A stretch of DNA of 49,330 bases from Trichinella spiralis (GCA_000181795.3 CM012953.1:3246492-3295821), one strand, 5' to 3'. Positions 32,377 to 46,645 are shown, numbered from the stretch's first letter. Program-made: numbers and translations. The notes: a model not told the origin generated them from the letters alone.

Positions 32377-35147
32377 ATGAGCCGACCACGCTCATCATTT
32401 CTGTTCTTCCACTTCATCAGCATGGTAATTTTCACTTTTTTATCTGTTGCTTCTATAGTTTTATTTATTTTAAATTATTAATTATTATCACTGTCAACGT
32501 TCATTGTTCATTATCCATTTGATGTTTCTTTTTGTATCACATTGTATGAATTATGTTTTTTTTTGCTTGCAGCTAATCCATGTGATTTGTTCTCAGTTGC
32601 TCAGAGGTAATATATTCAAAAGACCGTTTCCAATATCGCTTATTATTATTATTACGTCATTTACAGATAGAAGTGTAGAATGTAGCAGTGAACAGATTAC
32701 CGTAGATCTGGACTTTGCACACCCATTCAGCGGCGTTGTTTTTGCTAACAAATTTTACCAAACACCAGATTGCCGTTGGGAAGGTGACGGCTCGCATCAT
32801 TTGAAAGTTGTCCTCCAATTGAATCCCAACCCGGCTAAACAGCCCTACTGTGGTGTCGAACATACTGAAGTATGTAAATTTAATAACCAACAGTCATATT
32901 CATTTAAAGATTTCAAAAAATACGACAATTCAAGATGATAAAACTATGGTTCATTTATGACAAGTTATAGGTCACCAAAATTGAAATTCCATTAACCAGT
33001 TTCACTTTTCAATGCGCTTTTATATTTATTTCATATTCTCTACATTTCGAGCATTTAAAAATTTTCAAGCATACAAACATCATATTATAATGTTACCAAA
33101 TATTTTAAACAAAAATTTCTGCTCCTATTGCTTTATATTTGAAATAAATTTTTGGTTTTTTTATTTACAATAATAATAATAATAATAATAATGCTTGTAA
33201 TATTAAAATTACTATATTGTAGAATTTTCAAATGATCACTTTTTTAATTCAGTTCAGTGAAAAAATAAAATGCTTATGAAGAAGCAGAGCTTATTAATAA
33301 TAAAGTGAATAAAATCAACCTTGACAATCAAGCAATTGAATGAAATTAAAAACATTTTTTCAATAGTTGCTTTCATTTTTTATTACTTATAAATTTAAAT
33401 AATTGATCTATAATTGATAACAATAGAGTTCATTTTTATTTAAGTTCTTATGGAATTATTTTGAATAAATTTTTTGTTTATGGACAAGAAATTGATCAGT
33501 TAATTGAAATGTACAATTATTATTCAAGTCATAAAATGCAATAAATCAAAAGTTTTTGAAGGTTATTCTTTCATACAGTAATTTTTTTGTAAATTGAAGT
33601 TGTAAGATGTATATTTTTATTGTTTATTTGACAGCTTAAAACTGCCTGTTTTCCATATAATTAAAATAAATAATTTTTTTCTTTCTTCCAGCATCACTCG
33701 CTTGAAATGAATCAAATCACTTTTGAAAAGCCTTTGACAGCATAAATAACTTGTTATGCTTCCTCAAGTCCTGTTTTTTTTTGAAGAAAATGAACGTCAA
33801 TTTTCTTTCTTTGCCTTAATATAAATTTCACATTTTAAATATAATAAAGATTTTTATGACTTATTTGTTAATATTTTTTTGAAAGAAATCATCATCTAAG
33901 ATTAGAATGTTTAAGACTGACGGAGAATATGGAATAACGCTTGTGCTAAGCCCCATGAGAGATCTACTTGTTGAAGGTATGGAAGGTTTGACTGTTCGTT
34001 GTGAATACAATATGGATGACATCACGTTAACTTTGCCTTCGGGAATAAATGGACCCGGAATTTTGATTAGGCAATTTTAATTGTAATTTCATTAATTAAT
34101 GCTATATATTTATTTATTTGTCTATTTACAGTCCACGCACTTACGCTGATGTAGTGACGGGAAGTGGAGGCGCCCCGCTTTTGAAAATGGTAATCCGTGA
34201 TGGTCACGGTGTCCAAGGCAGTGTAATTGATGCTGTGCACGTTGGACAGCGGATAACGTTGGATGTTATCATGGAAGATACTTGTAAATTCTTTGAAATA
34301 TTCGAATAGAAGCTTTTTCAATTTACACTTCTTTTTTTTAGCAATTTATGATTTCTACGTTCACGATTGTTATGCTCACGATGGGATGAATATTCCAGAG
34401 GCCAGCATTGGTATTATTGATCAAGATGGGTAAGTAAATTTTCTATTTTTCCAATTTTTTTTCTAGTATATGAGTTATATTTTAAAATAAACTTTTCAGA
34501 TGTGCAATACGCTTAAGTCGCGCAGTTGATGTACCGACGTTCAGCACAACACAAGCCGGTACAGGTGCAAAACACGTATTCATTCATATGTATGGTTTTC
34601 AATTTACAACATCCCAACTGGTGTACATTCAATGCCAAGTTCGACCTTGCCTGCAAACCTGTAACAGGCCGGTGAGTGATGTTCCTGATGAACCGTCTAT
34701 GCTAATTGGCAAAAAAAAAGAGAATTGTAAAAAATATTTTAGCAATGTCAAGTCAACATCAGCAATACGACGTTGCATTTGAGAAAAAAACGTGAAACGA
34801 TGCCTGAATCATTTGCATTGGCTGAAAATTACAATTTGACTGCCGTTATTCGCATTGAACCTCAAAAATTGCAGCCAATCATGCCCTCCAATTCCCAAGA
34901 ACTGATCCAACCAAACGGTAATTAATACTTTTGTTGACGTATTTGCATATTGATTATTTATTTTTTAGAAAAAAAAGAACTCTGCGTCGACTTGACTACT
35001 GTTATATTAGTATTGATTGTATTTGCCATAATTTGTGTTCTGTCACTCTGTATTACCATCTACTTGTGCCACAGAGTGCAAGTACCCTCAAAAGACAAGT
35101 TCAGCTATTACACGCCTTCTATTACTTCTAGCACATATTCGTATTAA
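32377..35147 (+). CDS. ZP-domain, cuticlin-like transmembrane protein
   Basis: Nine exons: 32377-32424, 32573-32606, 32667-32869, 33901-34070, 34132-34283, 34342-34429, 34500-34671, 34743-34917, 34969-35147; 406 residues with consistent phases. Signal peptide about 1-24. The zona pellucida domain starts at VECSSEQITVDL, with PFSGVVFANKFYQTPDC and YCGV in its N half, then LTVRCEY, PRTYADVV, IYDFYVHDCYAHDG, IDQDGCA and the C-rich end VYIQCQVRPC...QCQV. A furin-type site LRKKRE follows (303-306). A membrane helix spans about 359-381, followed by a short cytosolic tail ending YY..STYSY. Such proteins polymerise into cuticle or apical matrix after cleavage, which is family knowledge. Intron 4 begins with GC rather than GT (34071). 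Intron 3 is 1.03 kb. The gene is tail-to-tail with the second ZP gene. AATAAA signals occur near 35175-35200. Confidence 0.93.
33169..33192. repeat. (AAT)n microsatellite in an intron
   Basis: Eight AAT units within intron 3 of the first ZP gene. Confidence 0.9.
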
Positions 35148-35543
35148 AAATATGTAAATAATGAATCAATTGCTAAATAATAAAAGAAAACAAATAAAAT
35201 ATTACAAATTCACATATTCTATTCAAATTATGATCAGAATGATTCATTTTTATTTCTTTTACAAAAAAATATTTAAAATTTATTGTTTTTGATAAAATTT
35301 ACAAAAGAAATTTAAATTTTTATGCAACTTTTATTTTTTCATCATTTTCATTTCATTCACTTTCTAACTGAATATATATAGACGACATTCATTTTAACAT
35401 TAACAAACAAACAAATTGATCAATTGATCGATTTGAAAAGCTTTCATCAATAATGTTGTAATTTGCTTTGTATTTTCAGTGTATTTTCTAAAAAAATGTG
35501 TAAAACTTTTGCAACAAGCATGATTGATATTTAAAAATTTCCA
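35148..35543. other. Short 3' spacer between the two ZP genes
   Basis: About 400 AT-rich bases with poly(A)-type AATAAA motifs near 35175-35200. No gene. Confidence 0.6.
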
Positions 35544-37488
35544 CTATGCGAAAAGATCCGCACTTTCAGGCAGTTGGACAATCGTTTTCGGTGAAAAATC
35601 TTTCCGCTTAACCAAAATCGACTTGGAATTGACAGTGGAAAGATTTTCACTCTTCGGAATTTCCAAATTGCGTCGAACTTTGGATCTAACATTGATACAA
35701 GGTTCCTAAAAAGAATTTTTTGTGTTTTTTTTCAATTTTTAAAATTAATATTCAAAATCCTATACTGGGTAACTGCAAGTATCGCAGAAATCGACGGTGC
35801 AAACAAAATTCACGTCCTCAGATTGTGGAAAACGAAATGCATTTATATGCATATAATAGACAGTACTGTGCTCTGTTTTTGTTCGCATCATTCGTTCAGA
35901 AATAGTTGCTTGTAAAGCACATCTAAATTATTGGACATAAAATGACAATAATTTGAAACGATTAAATTTCTCACCCATCCGCGTCAATTAAATCAACTTT
36001 ATTTGTTTTAGTACCATCGTGTGCATAGCAGCTATGTACAAACATTTTATAATCTTCTAAAGTGACGTCGTGAAATATGTATGTGAAATAAATTATTCGA
36101 CAATACTTTTATCCATCAGTGGACCACTGATTACTAAAGTTATTGGTTGACCCAAGTCAACCGCTTTACTGACTGGTTTTCCAGAAATTCCTCTGCCTTC
36201 CAAAACGCTTACCGTAGTTTCATAACGCGGCATTTCAGTAGCAGTAGCCTCTCCACTAATTGTCAGTTTTGGAATACTTATTGTCCTAAAAACTTCATTT
36301 TTAAAAGTTTTATTTTCTTAAAAATTTTAATTAAATTAACTGAACATAAACTTTGTGATCCTGTTGATATTCATTTACAATTGGCTGTCGGATTTCCTGC
36401 TGTCCAGGTGATCTTTCATGGCATATGAATACATATCGCCGATCACCAGCAGTCATTTGACTTTTATCCAACTGAACATAAATGTCATTTTCAATGTGTG
36501 AAACTTTCTAGAATTAAAAATCAAATCTTAATAATCAATATTACACCTATCAAATCAACATATATGTATATAGTGTTCATTTTTCAATTCAGTTCATCGG
36601 GTTCAAGAAATGGACTTTTAGTATTAAATAATATTTTTTGTAGAATAATTAAGTCATAATTTTTGTTTTATGCTAAACGCAAACAAAATAAACTTACATT
36701 TGCTAAATTTTTTTTGATGATTGTTCCACAGTAAAAGTTTGGAATTTGAAAAAGAATCTGTTGCTCTCCGTAGCTGTTGTAATAAACACATTCTGCGCGG
36801 TCGCCGTATCCATTTGAAAATATTTTTCCATTAAACGGATTGTGAAAATGGAACTTGGCCAAAATTCCATTTGATGAACACTGAACGCTAACGTCTAAAA
36901 ACATTTTTTACTACTAATAAAAATTATTATCCTGTTTGAATTTGTTAAAATTTACCAACAATATCTGATCTCTGCTGGCTGCTTTCAGAAAATTTTACAT
37001 CAACTATATGGTTTCTGTACTGACCAATCACTCTACCGTTGTTCGCCTGTTTGAACAATTTAGAATTTTATTCATCTTATCAAATAAATATTAAATGAAT
37101 AAAAAGAATGGATTTATGAATCAATAAACAAAGAATAAATGATTAAATCCAAAAATACTATATAGCTATTGTCCAAATAAAGTTCAAAAAAAAACATAAT
37201 AAACACGAGATATTTCTCATTATACATTGCATTAATATTTAGAAAAATTAATTTTCATAAAAAAGCCATATGGATTGGTTAAAAATACAACATTCAACTT
37301 CACTATATTCTGTAGCATTTATTTATATTTATTTATAAATTTACAAATATTAAATTAATAATATGCATGAATCTCTTTTTCAATAATAAAAAAAGGAAAG
37401 TTACCAACAAAGAGAATGCTAACAGGCGGCAAATGTAGGAGATCATAATCGCAGAATTGTAGAACTTCGCACAAGCATACATTGCCAT
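35544..37488 (-). CDS. ZP-domain, cuticlin-like secreted protein
   Basis: Eight exons, minus strand: 37488-37405, 37046-36956, 36894-36698, 36507-36341, 36285-36107, 36056-35975, 35922-35766, 35705-35544; 372 residues. Exon 1 encodes a hydrophobic signal (IMISYICRLLAFSLL). The ZP domain starts at DVSVQCSSNG (about residue 59) and shows NPFNGKIFSNG, FYCGT, AGDRRYVFICH, PRYETTVSV, LGQPITLVI, YKMFVHSCYAHDG, VDLIDADGCAL, AFRFPQ...FVCTVDFCDTC. A basic SKVRR lies near the end, in the usual place of the protease site. Unlike its neighbour it has no membrane segment after that site, so the product may be released directly or the tail has been lost. The donor at 36340 (CA|gttaat) is weak but the only one that keeps the frame. 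It shares HSCYAHDG and the -DG|C junction with the convergent ZP gene, which suggests an old duplication. Confidence 0.9.
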
Positions 37489-38394
37489 CTATCTAGAAGA
37501 AGGAGCAAATAAAATTCAGGTTTTTCTGCAAGAAAAAATTTGCTTTCAACTGTCAATACTTTCTTTGTAAAATAAAAAAAAAGGTTAACCAATAAACTAT
37601 TTTAGCTGATTAATTTTTTGATGCCAATAAAAATTTCTTTGGTAATTTCATAAAAATCAAAGCATTTTATGTATTTATTTCATGATTACATTTGTGCAAA
37701 ATATTGGATTTACATTTACCTGTAGTAGAATAGAATCGAATATCTTTTTTGGGCATTTCTGATATTTTTCTTCTAATTTCTATTTCAAAGATGACAAATC
37801 ATTCTGTTGTCCATGATGTTGCATGACCTCTGACGAGGGAAAGGCAATGCTGAAGGACCTCAGGTTTGATTGGTTTGCCTTAAACGACAGAACAAAGCAA
37901 GTTGGAAAATCAGTCGAGCAAAATGATTGCTCCAATTCACAAATCATTCCCTTTGATTACACTGAGCAATTCACATTTAAACATGCTGATATTGAGCACA
38001 AAAAAAAGAAAATTTTCTCCCAATTTGACTTGTAATTTTAAAAAATTTAGTAAAAAATATAAAATATCTTTCAACTGACGCTGAGTTCACTTCTGAAAAA
38101 AAACATCTTTCAATTATTATACATTCTGAAATAATATCTATGCATGCATGCGTGCATATTATCAATTTCTGCATGTTGATTTTTGTAAACAAGTTTTCAT
38201 CAAAAGGAATGAAAGCAAACTAGAAGGAACAATTATATGCAACCAGTATATTATTTCTCCTCGATTTTGGAAAATTTATTATTAATGTCTTCCAAATAGC
38301 GAATACACAACTTCATTATTGTTATATTACTAAAATTAACACTGGGAATACATGAAAAGAACTATGCTATCATCAGAGGAGAATTTAAAAACAC

Positions 38395-38429
<35 letters not shown>

Positions 38430-39488
38430 TTATTTATCATTATTATTATATATGCATTTTCAGATTGTACTGCATTACACAGCGATGAGATGAAATACAT
38501 GGCGAATGCAGATGAATTTTTGATTGAGACATTGGGTCACATTACTAATGACATAATTGATTCATAATATTTTAAAATTTATTATTATTATTATTATTAT
38601 TATTATCGCTTATATTATTTAAGTCATTTCAAACAACTTAAACAAGTCAAAAATCATTTAAATTATATCTAATGTAAATAAATTAAAACTGTTAAAACCA
38701 AATTTAAAAAAATACTGCCAAACAAATAAAGAAGTAAAATCCAACTGAAACTGATATAATAAACTCAACATTTGAATGAAAAAGTTTCTATTAAGATTGG
38801 TTTCTTAAACTTGTCTCAAAAATTCAACGACTATTAGTATACATAGCAAAGTTAATTAAATGATAAGTTTCTGTTCGTACGTAGCATGCGTACGTACATT
38901 CATACGTAGCAATTTATAGTTTGAAATTATATTCAGTCATGTTTTATTTTACATTCAATGTTGTTGTTGCTGAGCTTCTTTCTGCTTTCACTGTTTAAAC
39001 ACCCAGTTTCTCAGTTATAATTAATCTTGTTTTGTTTAATATAAATATAATCCTTGATAACGCATGAAATGAACTGTTTTCATTTTTTGGTTGTTCAAGT
39101 ACAGAAAAATGTGTTTTTATAATTTACAATGCAAAAGAATCATTAAAAGTGAAACGGAAAGAGCAGTCTAAATTATTTAAACGGATGATTTCATATTATT
39201 TAGTTCAGTAATGCCAATAACGTTGTATGTTGAAGTTCATACACTCATGATACAATGTGCACTAAAAGAAACAAATTTAAATCAAAAATTATAATTAAAC
39301 AATTGGCTTAATGACTCATTTAATTTCAGATATACTGATATTTCAATATTGCTATCGTGTAGATCCATTGTATTACTATACTGATAGCTACAGTATACTC
39401 ATTTATCATATCATACCTTTTAATCTTGATTTACAGTACGCCAAAATAACATTATGTTAGAAGTTTTTGAGGAATTGTTCCTGCTGTA
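37489..39488. other. Spacer between divergent ZP and ESS2 genes, with two coding-like pieces
   Basis: The plus strand has an ATG-started frame at 37823-38035 (MTSDEGKAMLKDLRFDWFAL) and, after a tttcag, an open segment at 38464-38567 (CTALHSDEMKYMANADEF, ending TAA). No good donor links them, and neither matches a family I know. Triplet tracts (AAT)n at 38393-38427 and (TTA)n at 38579-38606 flank the second piece. The rest is AT-rich and should hold the ESS2 promoter. Confidence 0.35.
38393..38606. repeat. Inverted pair of (AAT)n / (TTA)n tracts
   Basis: (AAT)n at 38393-38427 and (TTA)n at 38579-38606 are complementary and about 150 bases apart, so a transcript through here could fold into a hairpin. 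Confidence 0.8.
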
Positions 39489-41531
39489 ATGTCTTTAATT
39501 CCAAAGCCTTCAGGAGAATTGAAATTGAATTCTGATCCTGGTCCTTCTAAAAGAGTAAAGCGCGTTGTCTTGGAAGAAGATGAATATTTAAAAAAGCTTG
39601 ATGAGATAATTCAGAGAGATTTTTTTCCCGATATTAATGATTTGAAGCTGAAAAATCAATATATGGATGCATTAGCGGAGCATGATGTTGTGAAAATTAA
39701 GGAACTTCAGAAGAAAATGCTTTCACAGAGGAACAAAACTACAGATACTGAAAGTAATTTACACATTTTTGTTCATTCACTAAAGTACTAAATTATAGAT
39801 GGATCTTTTAGTTTCCCTTCGTGCTCCTATTAAGGTTGATCCATGGGAGCTTGAATGCGAAAGTATTCGTTCTGATATTTCACTTCAAATGCCCACATCT
39901 GACAAAAGCAAGTCGACTCTTCCAGGCATGTTTTCATTTTTTACTTTTTTGTTGCGTACAAAATGGAATATTGTTTAGAAACGAATGATATGAATTTGGA
40001 CAAATTTTTGGCAAATTTTACAAGCGAAGACAACGAATCTTTTGAAGAAATAATGGAAAATCACGATCATAAGTTGCGACAAAAGCACGCTTGGATGTAC
40101 TTAGCTGAAAAAGAGCACGCTTTGAATTTGCAGAAATCCATGGCAATTAAAGCTGCTGATGAACAGCTTTTTCTTGAAGCACCTAGTCGACTTGGAGTAG
40201 ACAACTGGAGTTACAAAGCTATTAACTCTGTTATGTTCGTTCCTGAAGGTGACTTTCTTTTCCTCATTTTTATAGAGCTTATAGTTAGTTGATCGAGTTC
40301 GTCATTTTCAAAATTTATTTTGTTGAAAATGGATTGAGTATATCTTCAGTAGGTGGAATTTATTATTAACATTTAGTTCTGTCTTGTTATCGAATTTGAA
40401 ATGTCATTTTTAAAAAGTTACAAAATGATAATCGATTTGCTGATAATTTGATAAAAAACAGATTATTTTTATTTTTGTTTAACGAAAGTTAATGATGAAA
40501 TTTTGTATTAATTGAAATGTAGATGCGCAGTGGACTAATGAAGAAAAAATAATCCGGGATAAAATGAAAGAACGGGAAATTGTATATAAAAATACTCGAC
40601 TAAATGAAAACCCTTGGTCTTCTTCCAATTCGAAGGAGACATCCTATGCGGCCGACGCACAGTTGACGCACCAAGGCAAAGTCAACGCTCAAGGTGAAGA
40701 AATGGATTTTAAAGATCCACGCCAACGTTTCAGTTTAGTTGTCACGCCATCCCCAATACCAGGTAATTTTTCTTTTCATGCTTTATTATTTTTTTTAATT
40801 CGGCAAGTGAGTTTTTCAGGTCTTCGCGATTCACCTTTGATGACTTGGGGTGAAATTGAAGGCACGCCATTTTGTTTGGACAGAGGCGAGGTTCCGTTAA
40901 GCCCTTTTAAAGGACCCTCATTCAAGGTTTTCCAGTGAATGAATAAAAGAGAGAACCAAAAAACGCAACTGTGATTTTTTAAATTTTTGGTTAATTTACT
41001 TTTAGATTCGAGACACATCCTTGAGGGAAAAGTTAGCCAAATCAATGGCTGATGCGGTAACGAAAAAGAGCCGTCAAGTGAAACAGGAACCCCAAAATGA
41101 CGGCAGTGGGACTCCTTGGAGCGGTTTACGGTCTATTGAGAGGCTGTCAACAGCGGCTCAACGGTTTGCATCTACAAAACTGGGAATTCCAACTTCTTCA
41201 GAAAGACCAAACAGTCGTTGCGCAACACCTTCGCCGTTTTTGTAAAAATTTTCATTTATTCATTTTGACAATTCACTCAACAAACTCGTTGGTTTTAAGC
41301 AGTGGCAAGAGTACGCCAATTTCAACAACATACCGAAGTAGAGAGCGGCTAATCAAGCGTTTAGTCACACCTAAGGTAAAGCCGAGTCCACTACCGGCAG
41401 CGACGGAAACCAAATTGCCGGTGCAGACGTCTGATTCAAATCAAAGCGACAAGAATTCAAATTCTGAAAGTGAAAACAATATTAAAGATAAAACACAGCC
41501 ACGCCGACACAGAGCAGCGGATTTTTTCTGA
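39489..41531 (+). CDS. ess-2: Splicing factor ESS-2 homologue (DGCR14/Bis1 family)
   Basis: Seven exons: 39489-39753, 39812-39925, 39979-40248, 40523-40762, 40820-40926, 41006-41241, 41303-41531; 486 residues (human ESS2 476). Matches along the whole family: IIQRDFFPDINDL (human VIQRDFFPDVEKL), KFLANFTSEDNESFEEIM (human VFLSRYTSEDNASFQEIM), KHAWMY, VDNWSYKAINSVMFVPE, VYKNTRLNENPW, FSLVVTPSPIPG, SPLMTWGEIEGTP, and the C-terminus RRHRAADFF (human ARRKASDFF). ESS2 is a nuclear protein of the late (C complex) spliceosome; the worm gene suppresses some splice-site mutations. Exon 2 was started at 39812 because the alternative ag at 39799 meets a stop. Intron 2 (39926-39978, 53 bases) has a GC donor. 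The 3' end nearly touches the convergent cysteine-rich gene. Confidence 0.95.
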
Positions 41532-41563
41532 ACAATCATCTCTTTTTCACTTTTCGTTGATGG

Positions 41564-42113
41564 TTAGGCAGCATTGTTATCCGCATTGTCGTTGATGCTG
41601 AATTCGCAACAGACGCAATTTAAATATTCACACTGTTTGTTTGATAAAAAAAGTAATAAATTATTATCAGTTATTAATATACAAAAAAATAATAACGCAT
41701 ACATTTCTTGTTGAACTATGCAAACACGGGCAAGCGAAGCAGCTGCCAAGATCGATTGGCTTCATTGGACAAAGAGTGGTCAATTTTTTTCGAAAACTGA
41801 ACTCTTTGCATTTGCAATAATTTTGACAACAGCTTAGCAAACAATTGCAATTTTGCCACAGCTGGCATCTGTAAGCGGTCGGTGAAATGTAGCCTTTAGC
41901 CTGATTGAATAAAGTAATTCAAAATCAGTTGAAAAGGAAAATGAAATTATCAACACTGACCATTAAAACTTGTCGAATGAAAAGAAGCGCAACCGTCACA
42001 ATGAAATAAATAAACAACGATAAAGCTATAATTGCAGGCAACGGGATTACTGATTTTTCCGACTTTTCAACTAACGCAGCTGCTGCTGACTCAGTGCCGT
42101 TATATCCAAGCAT
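41564..42113 (-). CDS. Unrecognised single-pass membrane protein with cysteine-rich tail
   Basis: Three exons, minus strand: 42113-41961, 41900-41703, 41632-41564, all joined in phase 0; 139 residues. A short N-terminus with a possible glycosylation site (NGTES) leads to one strongly hydrophobic helix (about 28-46: IIALSLFIYFIVTVALLFI). The tail has 17 cysteines in about 75 residues, in groups such as CNCLLSCCQNYCKCKEF, CFACPC and CEYLNCVCCEF, ending NADNNAA. The same frame is open upstream to a TGA near 42157, but its first ATG is at 42113, so an upstream exon with another start is possible. Cysteine content far above chance, clean splice sites and matching phases argue for a real gene. I do not recognise the family; the clustering is vaguely like metal- or lipid-modified tails, which is only a guess. 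It ends 32 bases from ESS2, on the opposite strand. Confidence 0.65.
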
Positions 42114-42545
42114 TCGCAAACGTGGACAGAAACAAATACACTGTTGCCATGACAACGATCAAATTCAAATCCATCCTTCATGTTTAACAAGAAACGCTAA
42201 TAAAAAGTAGGTAGTAACAAAAAGTTTCAGTTTTGTCACAATATTTCCACTTTGAAAATAACTGAATTTCAATTGAATTCGAATTTCCATCACTGAGACT
42301 TTAAAATTTGTTAAGGAATTTTCGATTAGCACTATATTTGACTGCATAACACTATACACTGAAGCACATATTTACAACAAGGCTGTCCTACTTTTTACAC
42401 TATTCTAATCATTTATAATATCTGGTGAAAACACATCCATCATATGCTAATAATAACAACAAAAACAATAATAATTCCGTTTCCATTTAAAACAACTTTA
42501 TTTAACATTATAAATATAAATGACACACTACGGAATATGAATTTT
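42114..42545. other. Spacer between the cysteine-rich gene and KRR1
   Basis: Contains the 5' side of the cysteine-rich gene and the KRR1 3' end, with an AATAAA on the minus strand near 42497. An in-phase-different ATG frame near 42175-42120 (MDLNLIVVMATVYLFLS) looks like a signal peptide but does not join the cysteine-rich frame. Confidence 0.4.
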
Positions 42546-44479
<1,934 letters not shown>

Positions 44480-46645
44480 GCCAATCAGCTAATCTTCATA
44501 TTGAAAAAATGGATTGCCTGTAATATTACAATAATGTGCAAAATTAAGCGTTACGGCATTTAGTTTTCGATAGTCGACATAGAAACGAGGGGAGCCATCC
44601 TTCTTCCGAACCAGTACCACCGGTGAACTTCAGGTACCTGCGGCCGGTTCAATTACTCCCGCTTGTAGCATCTCCCGGATCAGTTGATCCATCACTTCCC
44701 TCTGCGCTAGGGGGACGGTGCGAGGTGGCAGTTTTACCGGTTGGACTACTTCGGTCTCAATGTAGTGCTAGAAGGTTGGAAAAAAAGTTTGTCTGAGCTC
44801 AGTCTCACCGCACGAGACAGCCTTCCTACACCGCGGAAGTATGCTGCCTAGGGCCTGTTTACTCCGCGCAGAGCACTCCGCTCCGTCCACCAGAGCGCAT
44901 TCGCACGCTTCCAGATCACCGTTGTCCGTCTCAGGTTCCACTCCTCCAGTCTCCTCACGTGGCACTTCATAAGCAATCGGCGTTATCCGGGCGCATCTGA
45001 TGCTGGGGCACGCGGCTTGGTCGATTCGCGGACAATCCTGACCCTTCGCCGTCCGTCATGGTCATCTCCCGGTCTTGCCAGTCGATCACCTTGACGAAAT
45101 GATCGAAGAAGTTCGTACCTGAGATCCCCGGTACGACCAGGTTCTCCACCACTGTGACATGTATCTGTCCTCTCCAGTTTCCCAGCTGGAGCGACCATAT
45201 TCCCTGGCCGCAGAGGCGCACCCTTCGCCTGACGTCGAGTAGGATGGAGCCTCTGGCAGCTCCCAAGGGCTCATCCTCGGTAGCTCTGCGCCAGGCTGAC
45301 ATCAGTACTACGGAAACAACCGCCCCATTGTCCAAAAGGAAAAAAATTTCCAGCCCATTTGCCTTACCTGTGACTGGCGGTGATTGTCTGGCTTGCAGTT
45401 CCGTCATCGCCAGGAGACAGCGGTCCCTGGTTCTGCTGCTCTGAGTACTCGCCAGCCAGGTTCGGGCACGTAGCTGGGGACAGTCCCGTTGAATGTGACC
45501 CAGACCACCGCAATAGAAGCATTCCATTGCCCTCTGAGAGGGATGCAAGCGGGACGGCCTATCTCGTGTCTCCTCCAGCTTGTCCAGGCTTGAATTTGAT
45601 CGTGATCGGGCTTCCACAGCCCTGTCCAGGCCGTCGTCAGCTGCTTTCCGCCGACCTTCCTCGATCTCAGTTACGCATTCCGCCAGCTGCTGTGCCAATA
45701 CGAGGGTCGCCGGCTGCCGCAGACGGAGCTCTGTACGCCAGGCCGATGATAAAATGGCCGACCAGTTCGCTCTCTGATTTCCCGGCCCTGCGTCCCACTT
45801 CGTCCACTTCTCGTGCAAAATCGCGGATGGGCTGGTTCCGCTGCTTCCGAAGACAGCTGAAGCGCATTTCCAGTCGAATCGGAAACTCGCAATGGCCGTA
45901 CGTTGCCAGTATGCAGCGTTTGAGCTCGCAGGAGTTGTCCCGTGTCGGGCCTTAACAGGCAGTTCCGACTCCCCTCAGTGCCATTTCCCAGACAGGCCTC
46001 CAATGTAACGACTGGATCGCTTCCTGATTCAGGGTTTCGGACGGGACAATTGCTCGCCAAGTTTTCTACTAGCCTGCGTTCTCGTCTCCTCGATGGCATC
46101 TCGTCTGCATTCTCCACTTCGTCCGCACTCGCAGCTTCAATAATAGTGTCCGCGAAGTTCCCTTCGCTGTTTTTCTGCCCCATCGGTCCTCACCGCTGCA
46201 ATATATGAGAAGGCTGACGCCGCAGGGAGGCATTGGCGTGACCTGACTGAAATTTGATCCCCAGTTGATCCTAGCTTTGATTTTGCGTTATTCTCACGCA
46301 GTGTTAGACTGTGATAGCATGAAAGCGGAAATTCTGCACTCCTAGACATGTCCGGATCGGTTGCCAAGATTTTGAAATTCCGGGACCAGTCCTACGGAAA
46401 GCCAACCTCCAATTCGTAGCGCCTCCTTTCCGTTCACCCTAATGTTTTTATCTTTTTCATCTTACCATTACTAGCGATTATTTTGCCTCCCAGTTTGGTT
46501 AAGTCGTTAATAGCTGTGAAACTGCATAACAAAAAACAACTTTGCACTGAACATACAGATCCAAAGCGAACATACACACAAGGGTCATAAATAGGACTAA
46601 TCTTTATGCGAGTTGTGAAATCCTCGAGTGTTAACGGCCGACCGT
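44480..46645 (-). mobile_element. Ty3/gypsy-type LTR retrotransposon fossil
   Basis: Minus-strand remnant much richer in GC than its surroundings. Recognisable parts in order from its 5' side are a gag region (about 46370-45540), a CCHC zinc knuckle (near 45520-45480, CFYCGGLGHIQRDC), an aspartic-protease-like region with LLDNGA (near 45340), and the start of a reverse transcriptase (near 44750-44480). It is truncated within the polymerase part: no full RT, RNase H or integrase is present, and it carries several breaks. A possible 5' LTR could occupy about 46400-46645, where the right arm of the inverted repeat stops, but no second LTR was found. It is a fossil of moderate age. Confidence 0.85.

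Noticed and set aside
33691-33745. A possible extra ZP exon after a good cttccag
   Set aside because: It runs into TAA and lacks a donor; exons 3 and 4 join directly in phase (HTE then IRMFKTDG).
45154-45955. Long plus-strand frames in the GC-rich block
   Set aside because: These are antisense shadows of the gag/protease remnant, favoured by high GC.
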